Shown piece after piece: positions 9,087 to 17,299 of a stretch of 64,000 nt of DNA. The stretch is from the NCBI RefSeq assembly GCF_002633015.1, contig NZ_NSIU01000008.1:1-64000 (forward strand). Direction: 5' to 3'. This DNA is from Sulfuricurvum sp. PD_MW2. GTDB taxonomy: Bacteria > Campylobacterota > Campylobacteria > Campylobacterales > Sulfurimonadaceae. Position 1 is the first letter of the stretch; every line of letters begins with the position of its first letter. A model generated the notes under the pieces. It was not told where the DNA came from and made no database searches. It saw only the letters and a list, made by a program, of their open reading frames with translations. A program made the translations under genes and the position numbers.

Positions 9087-10097
9087 TTAATGTCTGGAAT
9101 TTGGATTATAAATACGATCGAATGTTCCACCATCGCTAAAATGTTCTTTTTGTGCTTTCGTCCATCCTCCAAATACCTGATCAATAGAGAATAATTTTAC
9201 TTGTGGAAAAGTTTTTTGAACATCTCCGTTCAACTCTTTTGCAATAGGTCTAAAATAGTGTTTTAGGGCTATTTTTTGAGCATCTTTTGTGTATAAATAG
9301 TTGAGATAATCTTGAGCTACTTTGCGTGTACCGTGTCGATCAACGTTTTTGTCCACAAGAGCAACAGGCGGTTCTGCCAGAATTGAAACGCTTGGTGTGA
9401 TAATTTGATATTTATCTTTTCCAAGTTCATTTACTGCCAAAAGTGCTTCGTTTTCCCATGCAATCAAAACATCTCCGATACCACGTTCAACAAATGTAGT
9501 AGTTGAACCGCGGGCTCCTGAATCCAGTACTAATACATTCTTATAGAGCGCTTTTACAAATGCTTGTGCTTTTGTTTGATCCCCTTGGTATTTTTGTAAA
9601 GCATATCCATAGGCTGCTAGATAGTTCCATCGCGCACCGCCAGATGTTTTAGGATTTGGAGTGATAACACCTACACCGGATTTCGTTAAATCTTCCCAGT
9701 TTTTTATACCTTTTGGATTTCCTTTTTTGACAAGAAATACAATGGTTGATGTATACGGCGAACTATTGTTCGGTAATCTGGATTGCCAATTTTGCGGAAG
9801 CAACTTTCCTTTTTCAGATATGGCATCAATATCATAGGCAAGGGCAAGGGTTACGATATCGGCCTCGACACCGTCGATAACGCTTCGCGCTTGTTTTCCA
9901 GAGCCTCCATGGGTGGTTTGTGTATGAACAATTTGTCTTGTTTTTTGCTGATATTGTTTTGCGAATTGCGCATCAATATCTTTGTACAGTTCCCGCGTCG
10001 GATCATACGAGACGTTTAGCAGGTTGTATTCTGCTGCACTTAAGGTTGAGTGATTTATATAGGCTAAAAGAGCCAATGCTATCCAATGCTTTTTCAT
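9087..10097 (-). CDS. sbp: Periplasmic sulfate-binding protein
   Basis: A 336-residue binding protein that delivers sulfate or thiosulfate to CysTWA. Residues 1-21 are a Sec signal peptide. The mature protein starts with [17 protein letters not shown], the hallmark of the Sbp/CysP family, and has ALAYDID and [14 protein letters not shown] near the anion site. It is preceded by a 143-bp gap holding a nine-codon mini-ORF that follows the porin. Sbp versus CysP cannot be decided from sequence. Confidence 0.94.
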   Translation of the reverse strand: MKKHWIALALLAYINHSTLSAAEYNLLNVSYDPTRELYKDIDAQFAKQYQQKTRQIVHTQTTHGGSGKQARSVIDGVEADIVTLALAYDIDAISEKGKLLPQNWQSRLPNNSSPYTSTIVFLVKKGNPKGIKNWEDLTKSGVGVITPNPKTSGGARWNYLAAYGYALQKYQGDQTKAQAFVKALYKNVLVLDSGARGSTTTFVERGIGDVLIAWENEALLAVNELGKDKYQIITPSVSILAEPPVALVDKNVDRHGTRKVAQDYLNYLYTKDAQKIALKHYFRPIAKELNGDVQKTFPQVKLFSIDQVFGGWTKAQKEHFSDGGTFDRIYNPNSRH

Positions 10098-10176
10098 GTT
10101 TATTTCCTTGATGTTAAAAGTTTAGTTCACGCATAATTTCGTGCAAGTTGTTTGGCCCATTGAAAGGCGAGCAGGC

Positions 10177-10206
10177 TTATTTTGTTTTACACATGTCCAT
10201 CATCAT
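10177..10206 (-). CDS. Nine-residue mini-ORF MMMDMCKTK, candidate leader peptide
   Basis: Reading leftward, GGAGAAATACG stands directly before ATG ATG ATG GAC ATG TGT AAA ACA AAA TAA. The ribosome-binding site and its spacing to the first ATG copy those of the upstream porin gene (GGAAATACG before ATG). The peptide is rich in Met and has a Cys, both sulfur amino acids, and it sits 80 bp upstream of the sulfate-binding protein start. This is compatible with a cis-acting leader peptide that senses sulfur amino-acid supply, but expression is unproven and a chance arrangement is possible. Confidence 0.4.
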   Translation of the reverse strand: MMMDMCKTK

Positions 10207-10240
10207 CGTATTTCTCCTTTTTTTTAATTTGTATGAGAGG

Positions 10241-11722
10241 TTAAAATTTATAAAGTAACTCTGCACGATATTCGGTAAAATCCCACCCTTTAGGCGTACC
10301 TAATTTGGCATATTGTGCATTCCCTTTATCGTTATGATCTCCAAACCGGATTCTTCCGCTGAGTGCATTTGTAAACTTATAGTTCACATCAGCGGTAATG
10401 GTTCTCATATCTCCCTTAGGCTGTATTTTTGATTCGTCTCTATTATCAAAGAGATAACAAATATTCGTAGACAAACCATTGAACAAGCCTGCTTTTTCGA
10501 AGTCGTACCAAACTGTTGCGCTATAGGATCTGATATTGGCGTCATAGTTTTCTATTTTCATTGTTGCTGTATACCCTTTAGTCGGATAGCTTCCCCATGG
10601 AGAGAGAATATCAGCGTCATTAGATACAGCAGAGTAAGCTAATTGAAATTTTGTTGCCCCTTTTTCTGCTATTGCTCGATATGCCCAAAACGTTGAATTT
10701 AGACTTGTAGGCGTCTTATATCCTGTATTGGATCCATCAAATGCTGCTATATTCGCTGATCCTAATTTCCCATCTAATTGATCAATTTGGCGCAGGTAAC
10801 GTCCTCCCAGTGTGATCGATAAATCATTAATATTGATTTTGTAATTAGCTTCTGCGATGACATCACTTAAAATGCCATCAAGTTGGTAATACCAGAGTTG
10901 TAATTTGAGATTGGCAAAAGAATTGTTGTCAATGCCAATGACACCTAAATAATCAGGAGTTACTTTTTTCAAATTGTTGAATGCTGCCGTTCCACCGGTA
11001 GTTAAACCGCTTGTGCGAAGCCCTTTATTGGTGTAGCTATCGTTATCAAGTAATCCACCAAAAAAAGTTTCATTTCGAAGTTTAAACTCTGTGATATAAC
11101 CTAGTGTAAAAGTCGTATTTTGGAGATCTTTGTTAACAGCTGTATATCCATTAAAAGTGTATGGAACCATTTTTGTATCATCCGCTCCGGTAAGAGGAGT
11201 TTCAAAATATTGTCTTCCTGCAGTAATGAGAGATTTGTCATACTCAAATTGGATATTTGCAATTCCCAAAACATTGATAGGATCGAGTTCTTTATCCGGT
11301 GTTTGTACAACGCCATTTGCTGCTGAATAGGTAGTATATGTGGATGCTGATGTATTAAACGCATTTCCACGATCTAAATCGGCGCCGGATTTTGCAAAAA
11401 CAGCATTGTGGCTTAATCCGGATATAGGTTGTGACGTAAAATATTCCCCCTGTAGCCGAAAATGCTTCAAAGTAGCTGTTTTGATTGCTACACTCCCACC
11501 TAATGCGGCTATTTCGCTATCAGGATTGGTTTTTCCACCATTATTTGCGGTATTTCCTTTGTTATAATCATCAAGATCATTCCACTGCCAATTAAAATAG
11601 TTAAAGCGTATTTTTCCGCTTACCTGTGCTTCTTTAAAGGCATCTGCTATTGTTTCTGCAGCAAACGCATTCGTATAAGCGAGGACAAGTAATGTTGCCC
11701 AGCTGAATGTTGTGAATTTCAT
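10241..11722 (-). CDS. Outer-membrane porin of the sulfate operon (OprD/Opr-like)
   Basis: A 493-residue outer-membrane beta-barrel. Residues 1-22 form a signal peptide ending AFAAE. The mature protein opens with TIADAFKEAQVSGKIRFNYF, typical of Campylobacterota Opr-type porins, shows alternating aromatic/polar strands throughout and ends in the barrel signal LLYKF with terminal Phe. It is first in a leftward series with the mini-ORF and sbp-cysTWA, so it may be a sulfate or anion porin. The specificity is inferred from context only. Confidence 0.88.
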   Translation of the reverse strand: MKFTTFSWATLLVLAYTNAFAAETIADAFKEAQVSGKIRFNYFNWQWNDLDDYNKGNTANNGGKTNPDSEIAALGGSVAIKTATLKHFRLQGEYFTSQPISGLSHNAVFAKSGADLDRGNAFNTSASTYTTYSAANGVVQTPDKELDPINVLGIANIQFEYDKSLITAGRQYFETPLTGADDTKMVPYTFNGYTAVNKDLQNTTFTLGYITEFKLRNETFFGGLLDNDSYTNKGLRTSGLTTGGTAAFNNLKKVTPDYLGVIGIDNNSFANLKLQLWYYQLDGILSDVIAEANYKININDLSITLGGRYLRQIDQLDGKLGSANIAAFDGSNTGYKTPTSLNSTFWAYRAIAEKGATKFQLAYSAVSNDADILSPWGSYPTKGYTATMKIENYDANIRSYSATVWYDFEKAGLFNGLSTNICYLFDNRDESKIQPKGDMRTITADVNYKFTNALSGRIRFGDHNDKGNAQYAKLGTPKGWDFTEYRAELLYKF

Positions 11723-12111
11723 CGTATTTCCTTAAGGTCACTTATAATGCAACCAATCTATTTTCGGCTGGAATAGTAGTGACAAGGAAAGTTTTCTGTC
11801 AATAAAACATAGTAAATCTATAGAAATACTAAAGTATTTAATCGATTTGTTTAGAATAGACTAAAAATTTGTTTAACCTCGCTGTTTATGGAGTTTTCCT
11901 GATATTGTAATAAAAAAAACAAATCTTAATATTCAAAAAAAATAATAGTATATTTGAAAGAATTTAAAGCAATAAGATCAAATTCGAGATATTTTCAGTG
12001 AATTGATATAAAAAATACTTTCCTCAAAAGAATGATATGATGCAGTTCTGAATGCCCTTCATAAATCTGTGATAAAATTACAGCAAAGAGACTATATTAC
12101 GAAGGTTCATT
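11723..12111. other. 389-bp AT-rich divergent intergenic region
   Basis: No coding frame or RNA gene is recognisable. The region separates the leftward porin/sulfate operon from the rightward coiled-coil pair, so it should hold both promoters. A perfect palindrome sits at 11824-11839. A weak -10-like GATAAAAT occurs near 12071, and GAAGG precedes the coiled-coil gene. The rest is AT-rich with long A runs. Confidence 0.6.
11824..11839. promoter_or_regulatory. Perfect palindrome upstream of the porin/sulfate operon
   Basis: AAATACT-AA-AGTATTT has seven-base arms with a two-base spacer, about 100 bp upstream of the porin ATG. Position suggests an operator controlling the sulfate operon, but no regulator gene is adjacent. 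Confidence 0.45.
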
Positions 12112-12384
12112 ATGTTATTTAATCCTACTCCGCTCGAAAAACTGACAACACTGGTTAATGATTTGCTTGAAAAACAAGCGACGCTCAAAGAGGAGTTGGA
12201 AACCCTTCGCATCGAAAGCGCTTCGATGCGCGGGAATGAAGAGAGTAAAGATGCGGAAATTCAGCGTCTTCACGGTGCATTGGCATCAAAAGACGAAGAG
12301 ATCCAAATGTTGAATGAGGATTTGGCTGCCAAAGATGCCGAGATCGAAGCGATCGTTGCTAAAATCGAAAGTCTTCTTGGATGA
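12112..12384 (+). CDS. Small coiled-coil protein with 14-residue repeats
   Basis: A 90-residue soluble, acidic protein predicted to be almost one continuous coiled coil. Residues about 44-86 consist of three tandem 14-residue units (SKDAEIQRLHGALA, SKDEEIQMLNEDLA, AKDAEIEAIVAKIE), each two heptads long. No catalytic motif is seen. Its stop codon overlaps the start of the next gene (ATGA), so the two products are probably made in fixed ratio and may bind. The layout recalls short cell-division coiled coils such as ZapB, but that is only a structural likeness. Confidence 0.75.
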   Translation: MLFNPTPLEKLTTLVNDLLEKQATLKEELETLRIESASMRGNEESKDAEIQRLHGALASKDEEIQMLNEDLAAKDAEIEAIVAKIESLLG

Positions 12385-12602
12385 AAACCAAAGTATCCCT
12401 TACCATCAATGCCAAACGCTATGACATTGATGTAGAGGACGATTTTGCCCAATTTTTGACTGCACATATGAAACAAGATTTTGCTTTTGAGGGGAACAAC
12501 GATCTAAAGTTTCTTCTCCAAGCCTACGTTCGTAAAACTTTCGCTTTGTACGAGCAAGAAAAACAGATCAACGCATTGATTGATCGTCTCGAAAACCACT
12601 GA
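12381..12602 (+). CDS. Small conserved protein coupled to the coiled-coil gene (ZapA-like layout)
   Basis: A 73-residue protein beginning KVSLTINAKRYDIDVEDDF, a two-strand start of the kind seen in ZapA proteins (a short beta hairpin), followed by helices ending in an amphipathic EQEKQINALIDRLEN. The ATG overlaps the previous stop codon. A ZapA-like partner of a ZapB-like coiled coil would fit, yet overall similarity is too weak to assign it. Otherwise it is an uncharacterised small protein. Confidence 0.7.
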   Translation: MKTKVSLTINAKRYDIDVEDDFAQFLTAHMKQDFAFEGNNDLKFLLQAYVRKTFALYEQEKQINALIDRLENH

Positions 12603-12650
12603 TAATCCTCCACAATCGCTTCACAATCTTTTTTTAAACTGCTTTTATCC

Positions 12651-12678
12651 AAAGAGGGTCTCGTAAGAGAAACTCTTT
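12651..12678 (+). promoter_or_regulatory. Hairpin in the leader of the cytochrome-related pair
   Basis: AAAGAG/CTCTTT and TCTC/GAGA form a two-part stem with a symmetric internal loop and a GTAA tetraloop. It ends 3 bp before the ribosome-binding site AAAGGAG (12681-12687), so it may stabilise the message or tune initiation of the gene at 12694. Confidence 0.5.
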
Positions 12679-12693
12679 CAAAAGGAGTTGAAG

Positions 12694-13023
12694 ATGAACA
12701 AGTTGCTTTCCTTATTGCTGATTGGTGCGTTGAGCGCCTCTATAGCTTCTGCGGATGCGGCATCAGGACAAAAAGTCTATTTGAAAAATTTCAAAGCGAA
12801 GTTCAATATGAACGGAACCAAATTCGCAGCCGAGCATACGGTAGCGGAGTGGGAAGATCTTTTTGCCAATAATGCCAAAGGATTTATCGAAGAATACGGC
12901 AAACGTTTTCCGAACGCACTACCGGTTTTGAGCAATCCTGAGATGAAAGATAAACTTCAAGAGGTGGGCGATTTCGCCAAACAATACGGCAGTGATTCGG
13001 GCAATGTCCCAAGCTGCGGTTAA
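12694..13023 (+). CDS. Periplasmic cytochrome-c-associated protein lacking a haem motif
   Basis: A 109-residue secreted protein, with a signal peptide over residues 1-20. The ATG at 12694 is chosen since AAAGGAG ends six bases upstream. Members of this family are often named cytochrome c in Campylobacterota, but no CxxCH is present; the only Cys is in the terminal PSCG. It precedes a true monohaem cytochrome by 20 bp, so they may act together. The function is not known. Confidence 0.8.
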   Translation: MNKLLSLLLIGALSASIASADAASGQKVYLKNFKAKFNMNGTKFAAEHTVAEWEDLFANNAKGFIEEYGKRFPNALPVLSNPEMKDKLQEVGDFAKQYGSDSGNVPSCG

Positions 13024-13043
13024 AAGATAAAAAAGGATTTAGT

Positions 13044-13337
13044 ATGAAAACGTTAATGGCTATTTTGGGACTTACGGCGATGTTGAGTGCTGCGGATGGA
13101 GCGGCAATGTTTCAAAAATGTGTCGCATGTCACGGTGCAAAAGGTGAAAAGGCCGCTTTGGGCAAATCCGAAATAATCTCGGGCTGGAGTTCGGCAAAAA
13201 CGCTTGATGCTCTTAAAGGATACAAAGCAGGAACACGTAATACCAAAGGGATGGGTGCCATCATGAAAGGGCAAACAGCAACTCTTAGCGATGCGGATAT
13301 GAAAACGATCGCCGATTATGTTGCGGGTCTGAAATAA
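13044..13337 (+). CDS. Monohaem class I cytochrome c (c553-like)
   Basis: A 97-residue periplasmic electron carrier. After a signal peptide of about 17 residues, CVACH (residues 27-31) binds haem, and the Met in KGMGAIM or MKGQT supplies the likely sixth ligand. The C-terminal helix DADMKTIADYVAGLK is the usual c553 ending. It likely shuttles electrons between the bc1 complex and terminal oxidases or reductases. Confidence 0.93.
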   Translation: MKTLMAILGLTAMLSAADGAAMFQKCVACHGAKGEKAALGKSEIISGWSSAKTLDALKGYKAGTRNTKGMGAIMKGQTATLSDADMKTIADYVAGLK

Positions 13338-13392
13338 TATCCCTTAGCTGCTGCGAGCTGTCGTAGCCAATCTCGTTTGTTTCCGTCATTCT

Positions 13393-13410
13393 CCTCTGCG
13401 CACGCAGGGG
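13393..13410. terminator. GC-rich hairpin between cytochrome c and sensor kinase genes
   Basis: CCTCTGCG and CGCAGGGG (one G/T pair) form a tight stem two bases before the end of the convergent kinase gene. It can serve as a terminator for both genes, though T-runs are weak. Confidence 0.55.
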
Positions 13411-13411
13411 A

Positions 13412-14596
13412 TTATTCCCACTCTACACAAATCTTTGTTCCCACTTTTTCTTCCGATTCGATCGTAATATTTAGATGGTACTCTTTGGCAATCATTGCGA
13501 CGATATTCAATCCGATTCCGAATCCTCCCACACTTTTGTCCGCACGCGTGTAGCGCTCAAACACCCGATCAATCATTTCAGGCGGAATCCCGATCCCGTT
13601 GTCTCGGACACATAGGCTTTTAGGCTGAAGCGAGATGGAGATCGTGCCGTTCATCTGATTGTATTTGATCGCATTGGAGAGGAGATTATCGATGATACGG
13701 GTCGCTTTGGTCTGATCGATGGTGAAGATGACATCTCTTTCGATGGTCAAGTCTAAGGCGATCTTTTTTTGCTCGATACGGTGGCGAAAATATTCCAGAC
13801 GCTCATGAACAAGGTGTGAGAGATTGAGTGGCGCATTGTGTACCGCAACATCGTGATTGAGGATGAGATAGGTGAGATCATCATAGAGGGTAGAGATCGT
13901 TCGCGAAGCGATTTCGATCCGTCGCAGTTTTTTCTCAACCGATGGAGGGAATGCATTTTCTTGCAGGGCTTCAATATTGGTGAGAATCGCACTGACAGGG
14001 GTATTGAGCTCATGAGTGGTGTCTTTGATAAAATCATCGAGCAATGCAATCGCTTCGTTCATTGGCCGGAGAATCAAACGGGACAAGAAAAATCCGACGG
14101 CAACGAGGATTAAAAACAAAACGGCACCGAAAACAAGGGTGATTTCGAGTGTTTGTTGTCTCCATAAACCATCGTCTTTCGTTTCAAAGACGAGATAATA
14201 ATCACCCATGTCGTACGGGGCTAGGGGGATGACGAGGTAAATATGATTGTTAAAAAGATAAATATTCTCTTTAAAATGGATCTCATTGGTATGTAGCCGG
14301 GAGACGATCGCTTTTTTATCGTAGCCGAAAAGAGCTGTTTTGTAGGCTAAATCTTTGGGAAATGTAGAGAGATTGCGATCGTTTTCAAGCCAATCACTGA
14401 GTCGGGGAACATAACTTTCTGATTCGAGCTGCATCGCAAGACGATGGGAAGAGAGCATCAGCGTTTTGGCGTATTGATAATAGAGGACACCCAGTAACGT
14501 CAAAATCAGAACAGACATGACTCCATAGAGGATCAGGAAGCTTTTGAGGGTACGGTATTTAGCGAAATTGATACCCGAGGCGCTTGTGGCTGACAA
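13412..14596 (-). CDS. Membrane sensor histidine kinase
   Basis: A sensor kinase of about 394 residues with one transmembrane segment near residues 18-40, a periplasmic domain, a second segment near 155-178 (TLVFGAVLFLILVAVGFFLS), phosphoacceptor motif DTTHELNTPVSAIL and HATPase_c motifs SNAIKYNQ, DNGIGIP and GFGIGLN. No ATG or GTG lies in a suitable place; TTG at 14596, preceded by AAAGGAC, is the best start. The 5' end overlaps the response regulator gene. It belongs to the antiporter operon, so an ionic or pH cue is possible. Confidence 0.88.
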   Translation of the reverse strand: MSATSASGINFAKYRTLKSFLILYGVMSVLILTLLGVLYYQYAKTLMLSSHRLAMQLESESYVPRLSDWLENDRNLSTFPKDLAYKTALFGYDKKAIVSRLHTNEIHFKENIYLFNNHIYLVIPLAPYDMGDYYLVFETKDDGLWRQQTLEITLVFGAVLFLILVAVGFFLSRLILRPMNEAIALLDDFIKDTTHELNTPVSAILTNIEALQENAFPPSVEKKLRRIEIASRTISTLYDDLTYLILNHDVAVHNAPLNLSHLVHERLEYFRHRIEQKKIALDLTIERDVIFTIDQTKATRIIDNLLSNAIKYNQMNGTISISLQPKSLCVRDNGIGIPPEMIDRVFERYTRADKSVGGFGIGLNIVAMIAKEYHLNITIESEEKVGTKICVEWE

Positions 14597-15227
14597 TGGA
14601 GTCCTTTCCCAGAAGTTTGCGGAGCGTTTTGATGTAAGTGCGCAGGCTTCCGTCGCTTGGGGTTTCATCATAGTCCCACAGATGCTCCATGATCATTTCA
14701 TGCGAGAGTAGCTCGTTGCGATGTTGGATAAAGAGTTTGAGGAGTTTGTGCTCTTTGAGCTGAAGGTTTTGAACCATTCCGTTGATAGTAAGCAGCTGAT
14801 TATCGATATCGTAGGTGATCCCCTCGCCTAGTGAGAGGGCATCGGTCGGATTATGATAAAAGTTCCGTTTGAGAATAGTCTGTATCCGAAGCAACAACTC
14901 TTTGAGCGCAAAGGGTTTGCGGATATAATCGTCCCCTCCGCTCTCAAACCCCGTTTCGACGTCCTGCATCGCATTGCGTGAGGTGATAAAGATCGCGGGG
15001 GTGTTATTTCCCTCTTTTCGACTTGATTTGAGGAGTGAAAAACCGTCTCCTCCCGGCACATTGACATCGAGAAGTAAAAGATCAAAGCGCTGTTCATACA
15101 ACAGATCTTCGGCAGAAGAGGCGTTATAGACGCAGACCACTTCGTATCCCTGCTCCTCCAGATATTCACTTACGCTTTCTGAGAGGTTTGGATCGTCTTC
15201 GAGAAGGAGAAGTTTGGCTTTGGTCAT
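14559..15227 (-). CDS. OmpR/PhoB-type response regulator
   Basis: A 222-residue regulator: receiver domain (residues 1-115, LLLLEDDPN, phosphoacceptor in LLLLDVNVPGGDG, Lys in YIRKPF) and a winged-helix Trans_reg_C domain (about 130-222, ending VSHKRLGYQF). The ATG overlaps the antiporter stop codon (ATGA), so its translation depends on the antiporter message. It pairs with the sensor kinase whose gene overlaps its 3' end. Confidence 0.95.
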   Translation of the reverse strand: MTKAKLLLLEDDPNLSESVSEYLEEQGYEVVCVYNASSAEDLLYEQRFDLLLLDVNVPGGDGFSLLKSSRKEGNNTPAIFITSRNAMQDVETGFESGGDDYIRKPFALKELLLRIQTILKRNFYHNPTDALSLGEGITYDIDNQLLTINGMVQNLQLKEHKLLKLFIQHRNELLSHEMIMEHLWDYDETPSDGSLRTYIKTLRKLLGKDSIVSHKRLGYQFR

Positions 15228-16597
15228 GATAGCACTATTCCAAAGACGATGAACAACACAAATGATACGCCTGCTGCTATGAGCGCGTATGGAAGCTGAG
15301 TTCGGGTATGTTCCCCCACTTCGCATCCCGATGCCATAGCGGAGATAATGGTGGTATCGGAGATTGGGGAACAGTGATCACCAAAAACGCCTCCTGAAAT
15401 TACGGCTCCCATACACAGAGCAATCGGTGCATCAAGGCCTACAGCCAAAGGGACGGCGATAGGGAGCATAATACTAAATGTTCCCCAACTCGTTCCCGTC
15501 GCAAATGCGATGATCGCTGCTAAAATAAAGATGGCACCCGCTAAATACGATGAGGGTAGATAATCTCCGATGAACGAAGCGAGATATTTGCCCACCTCCA
15601 TATCAGAACTTACTCCTCCGATAGCAAAGGCAAAGAGCAAAATTGCAGCAATCGGCGCCATCGATTTCGCTCCTTGGAGGGATGCAGAGAGAAATGCGTC
15701 AATCTCAAGGGCATTTTTGAACCGATAGTATCCAAACATCAAGATCAAAGTAATAATAAGGGTATAAAAAATCGATGTCGATCCTGACCCTTTAAAGATA
15801 TTTCCATCCCCCGTAATAAACATAAAGAGGATGACTCCGCTGATCATCCACACCATCGGCCATAAAAAGAGGCCGAAATGTCCTCGATCATCTTCACACT
15901 CGATTGCTGGAGGGACTACGATCGCATGGCGCATGGGACCAATATCGAGTTCAAACCATACTGCGATGAATGTGATAATGAGTGCCATAAAGGCATAAAA
16001 GTTAAATGCAATCGATTCGATAAGCCATGTAGCGCTTTCCCCTCCGATGAGGCCCGCAGTGATTTGTCCTCCGATAAGACCGAGCAAGAGGGCACCCCAG
16101 CCGTTGAGGGGGATCAGAGAGCATACCGGTGCTGAGGTTGAATCACAGACAAAAGCGAGTTTTGCACGGCTGATACCGTAACGATCGCAAAAAGGGCGTC
16201 CGATAGCACCGGCAACGAGGGAGGTAATCGAAGATTCGATAAAAACGATAATCCCGGCGATAAAGCTGGGCATCAAAGCCCCTCTTTTGCTATTGACCCA
16301 GGAGCGTTTGACGCTCAGTTCATGAACCAATCCATCTACCCCACCGCTACGTTCTATAAGCGCCATAACCGATCCGACCATGATCGCAAAGGCGAGAGTT
16401 TTGAGCACCCATCCCTCACTCAGTAGCCCTCCGAAGCGTTCAGCGATGAGGATCAACGTATCAACGGGATGAAAGTCGGCAATAATAAACTCTCCTACCA
16501 CAACAGCTGTTGCCAAAGCGATAAAAACGGAACGGCTGAAGAATGCGAGAAGGATGGCGATAAGAGGGGGGAGTAACCCTAAGAGACCGTATTCGAT
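15224..16597 (-). CDS. NhaC-type Na+/H+ antiporter, apparent ATC start codon
   Basis: A transporter of about 457 residues with 11-12 membrane segments and the conserved region ATGTSWGTFSIMLPIAVPLA and HCSPISDTTIISAMAS near the C-terminus. The first conventional start in frame is TTG at 16516, but the reading frame upstream of it encodes IEYGLLGLLPPLIAILLAFF, which is the usual family N-terminus. That would start at ATC (16597-16595), with AAGGA six bases upstream. The gene lies 9 bp after the GNAT gene and overlaps the response regulator. Amino-acid versus sodium specificity is not settled. Confidence 0.88.
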   Translation of the reverse strand: MEYGLLGLLPPLIAILLAFFSRSVFIALATAVVVGEFIIADFHPVDTLILIAERFGGLLSEGWVLKTLAFAIMVGSVMALIERSGGVDGLVHELSVKRSWVNSKRGALMPSFIAGIIVFIESSITSLVAGAIGRPFCDRYGISRAKLAFVCDSTSAPVCSLIPLNGWGALLLGLIGGQITAGLIGGESATWLIESIAFNFYAFMALIITFIAVWFELDIGPMRHAIVVPPAIECEDDRGHFGLFLWPMVWMISGVILFMFITGDGNIFKGSGSTSIFYTLIITLILMFGYYRFKNALEIDAFLSASLQGAKSMAPIAAILLFAFAIGGVSSDMEVGKYLASFIGDYLPSSYLAGAIFILAAIIAFATGTSWGTFSIMLPIAVPLAVGLDAPIALCMGAVISGGVFGDHCSPISDTTIISAMASGCEVGEHTRTQLPYALIAAGVSFVLFIVFGIVLS

Positions 16598-16606
16598 TGG
16601 GGATCC

Positions 16607-17230
16607 TTAGAGTATCATTTGCAGACGCATAATACCTGCACGGTCAAATTGTTCTTTGTAGTACTCACTTCGTTTTTCATCGATCACTTCAAATCCAAGT
16701 TTTTTGTAGATCATCTCGGTCTCCACCGATCCGATTTCAACAGAGGTTTGAACTTTTCGGTATCCTTTTAGGCGTGCGGTGAGCATGCTTTTTCCGATGA
16801 GTTCTTTGAAGACGTCGAGCGATTTAAACTCCGGTTTGATCAACATAAAATCGAGGACAAACGTTTTGTTATCGGCTTCACCTTCACACAGCAAATACGC
16901 CGCAATCCGCTCATGATAGGTTTCATCAAACCCGATCTCTTCGAGTGCTTTGGAGAAAATTTCATGCGTTGCGATGCGCGGTTCATACCCGCAGATTGTT
17001 CCGGCACTCACTCCATTTGCAACAGCAATGAAAAAATTAGAAAAATGGCAGTAGCTTTTTGTCGTAGTGAGGGCGAGTTGTTTGAGATGGGATAGGAGGG
17101 TATCATTATCGGAAGTATTGAAAACCAGATCGAAAAGACCGATCTTTTTACTATTTCGCGAACTTTCCAAAAGGGCTTGGGCAATGATGTCAATATCCGC
17201 CTCAGTTGCTTTACGAACGGTAATACTCAT
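16607..17230 (-). CDS. GNAT family N-acetyltransferase
   Basis: A 207-residue protein with the acetyltransferase fold: an N-terminal VRKATEADIDIIAQALL and a C-terminal ETEMIYKKLGFEVIDEKRSEYY, the latter typical of the GNAT motif B. The acceptor is unknown. The ATG at 17230 is preferred to the GTG at 17233 by spacing from GAGG. It leads the leftward operon with the antiporter and two-component genes. Confidence 0.85.
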   Translation of the reverse strand: MSITVRKATEADIDIIAQALLESSRNSKKIGLFDLVFNTSDNDTLLSHLKQLALTTTKSYCHFSNFFIAVANGVSAGTICGYEPRIATHEIFSKALEEIGFDETYHERIAAYLLCEGEADNKTFVLDFMLIKPEFKSLDVFKELIGKSMLTARLKGYRKVQTSVEIGSVETEMIYKKLGFEVIDEKRSEYYKEQFDRAGIMRLQMIL

Positions 17231-17261
17231 CACAGCCTCACTCTACGAATTTTCAATATGC

Positions 17262-17267
17262 TATACT
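17262..17267 (+). promoter_or_regulatory. -10 element upstream of the L,D-transpeptidase gene
   Basis: TATACT in the context TGCTATACTACC lies 33 bp upstream of the start codon. The same TGCTATACTAC occurs upstream of glnA at 29525, matching the extended -10 style of Campylobacterota housekeeping promoters. Confidence 0.55.
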
Positions 17268-17299
17268 ACCTAACTTTAAAATAAACTAAGAATTGTGAC

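Noticed and set aside
13340-13390. Sequence near 13350 similar to 26000-26050 (TCGTAGCC)
   Set aside because: Only a short string is shared, with no inverted repeat in common, so I do not claim a repeat family.
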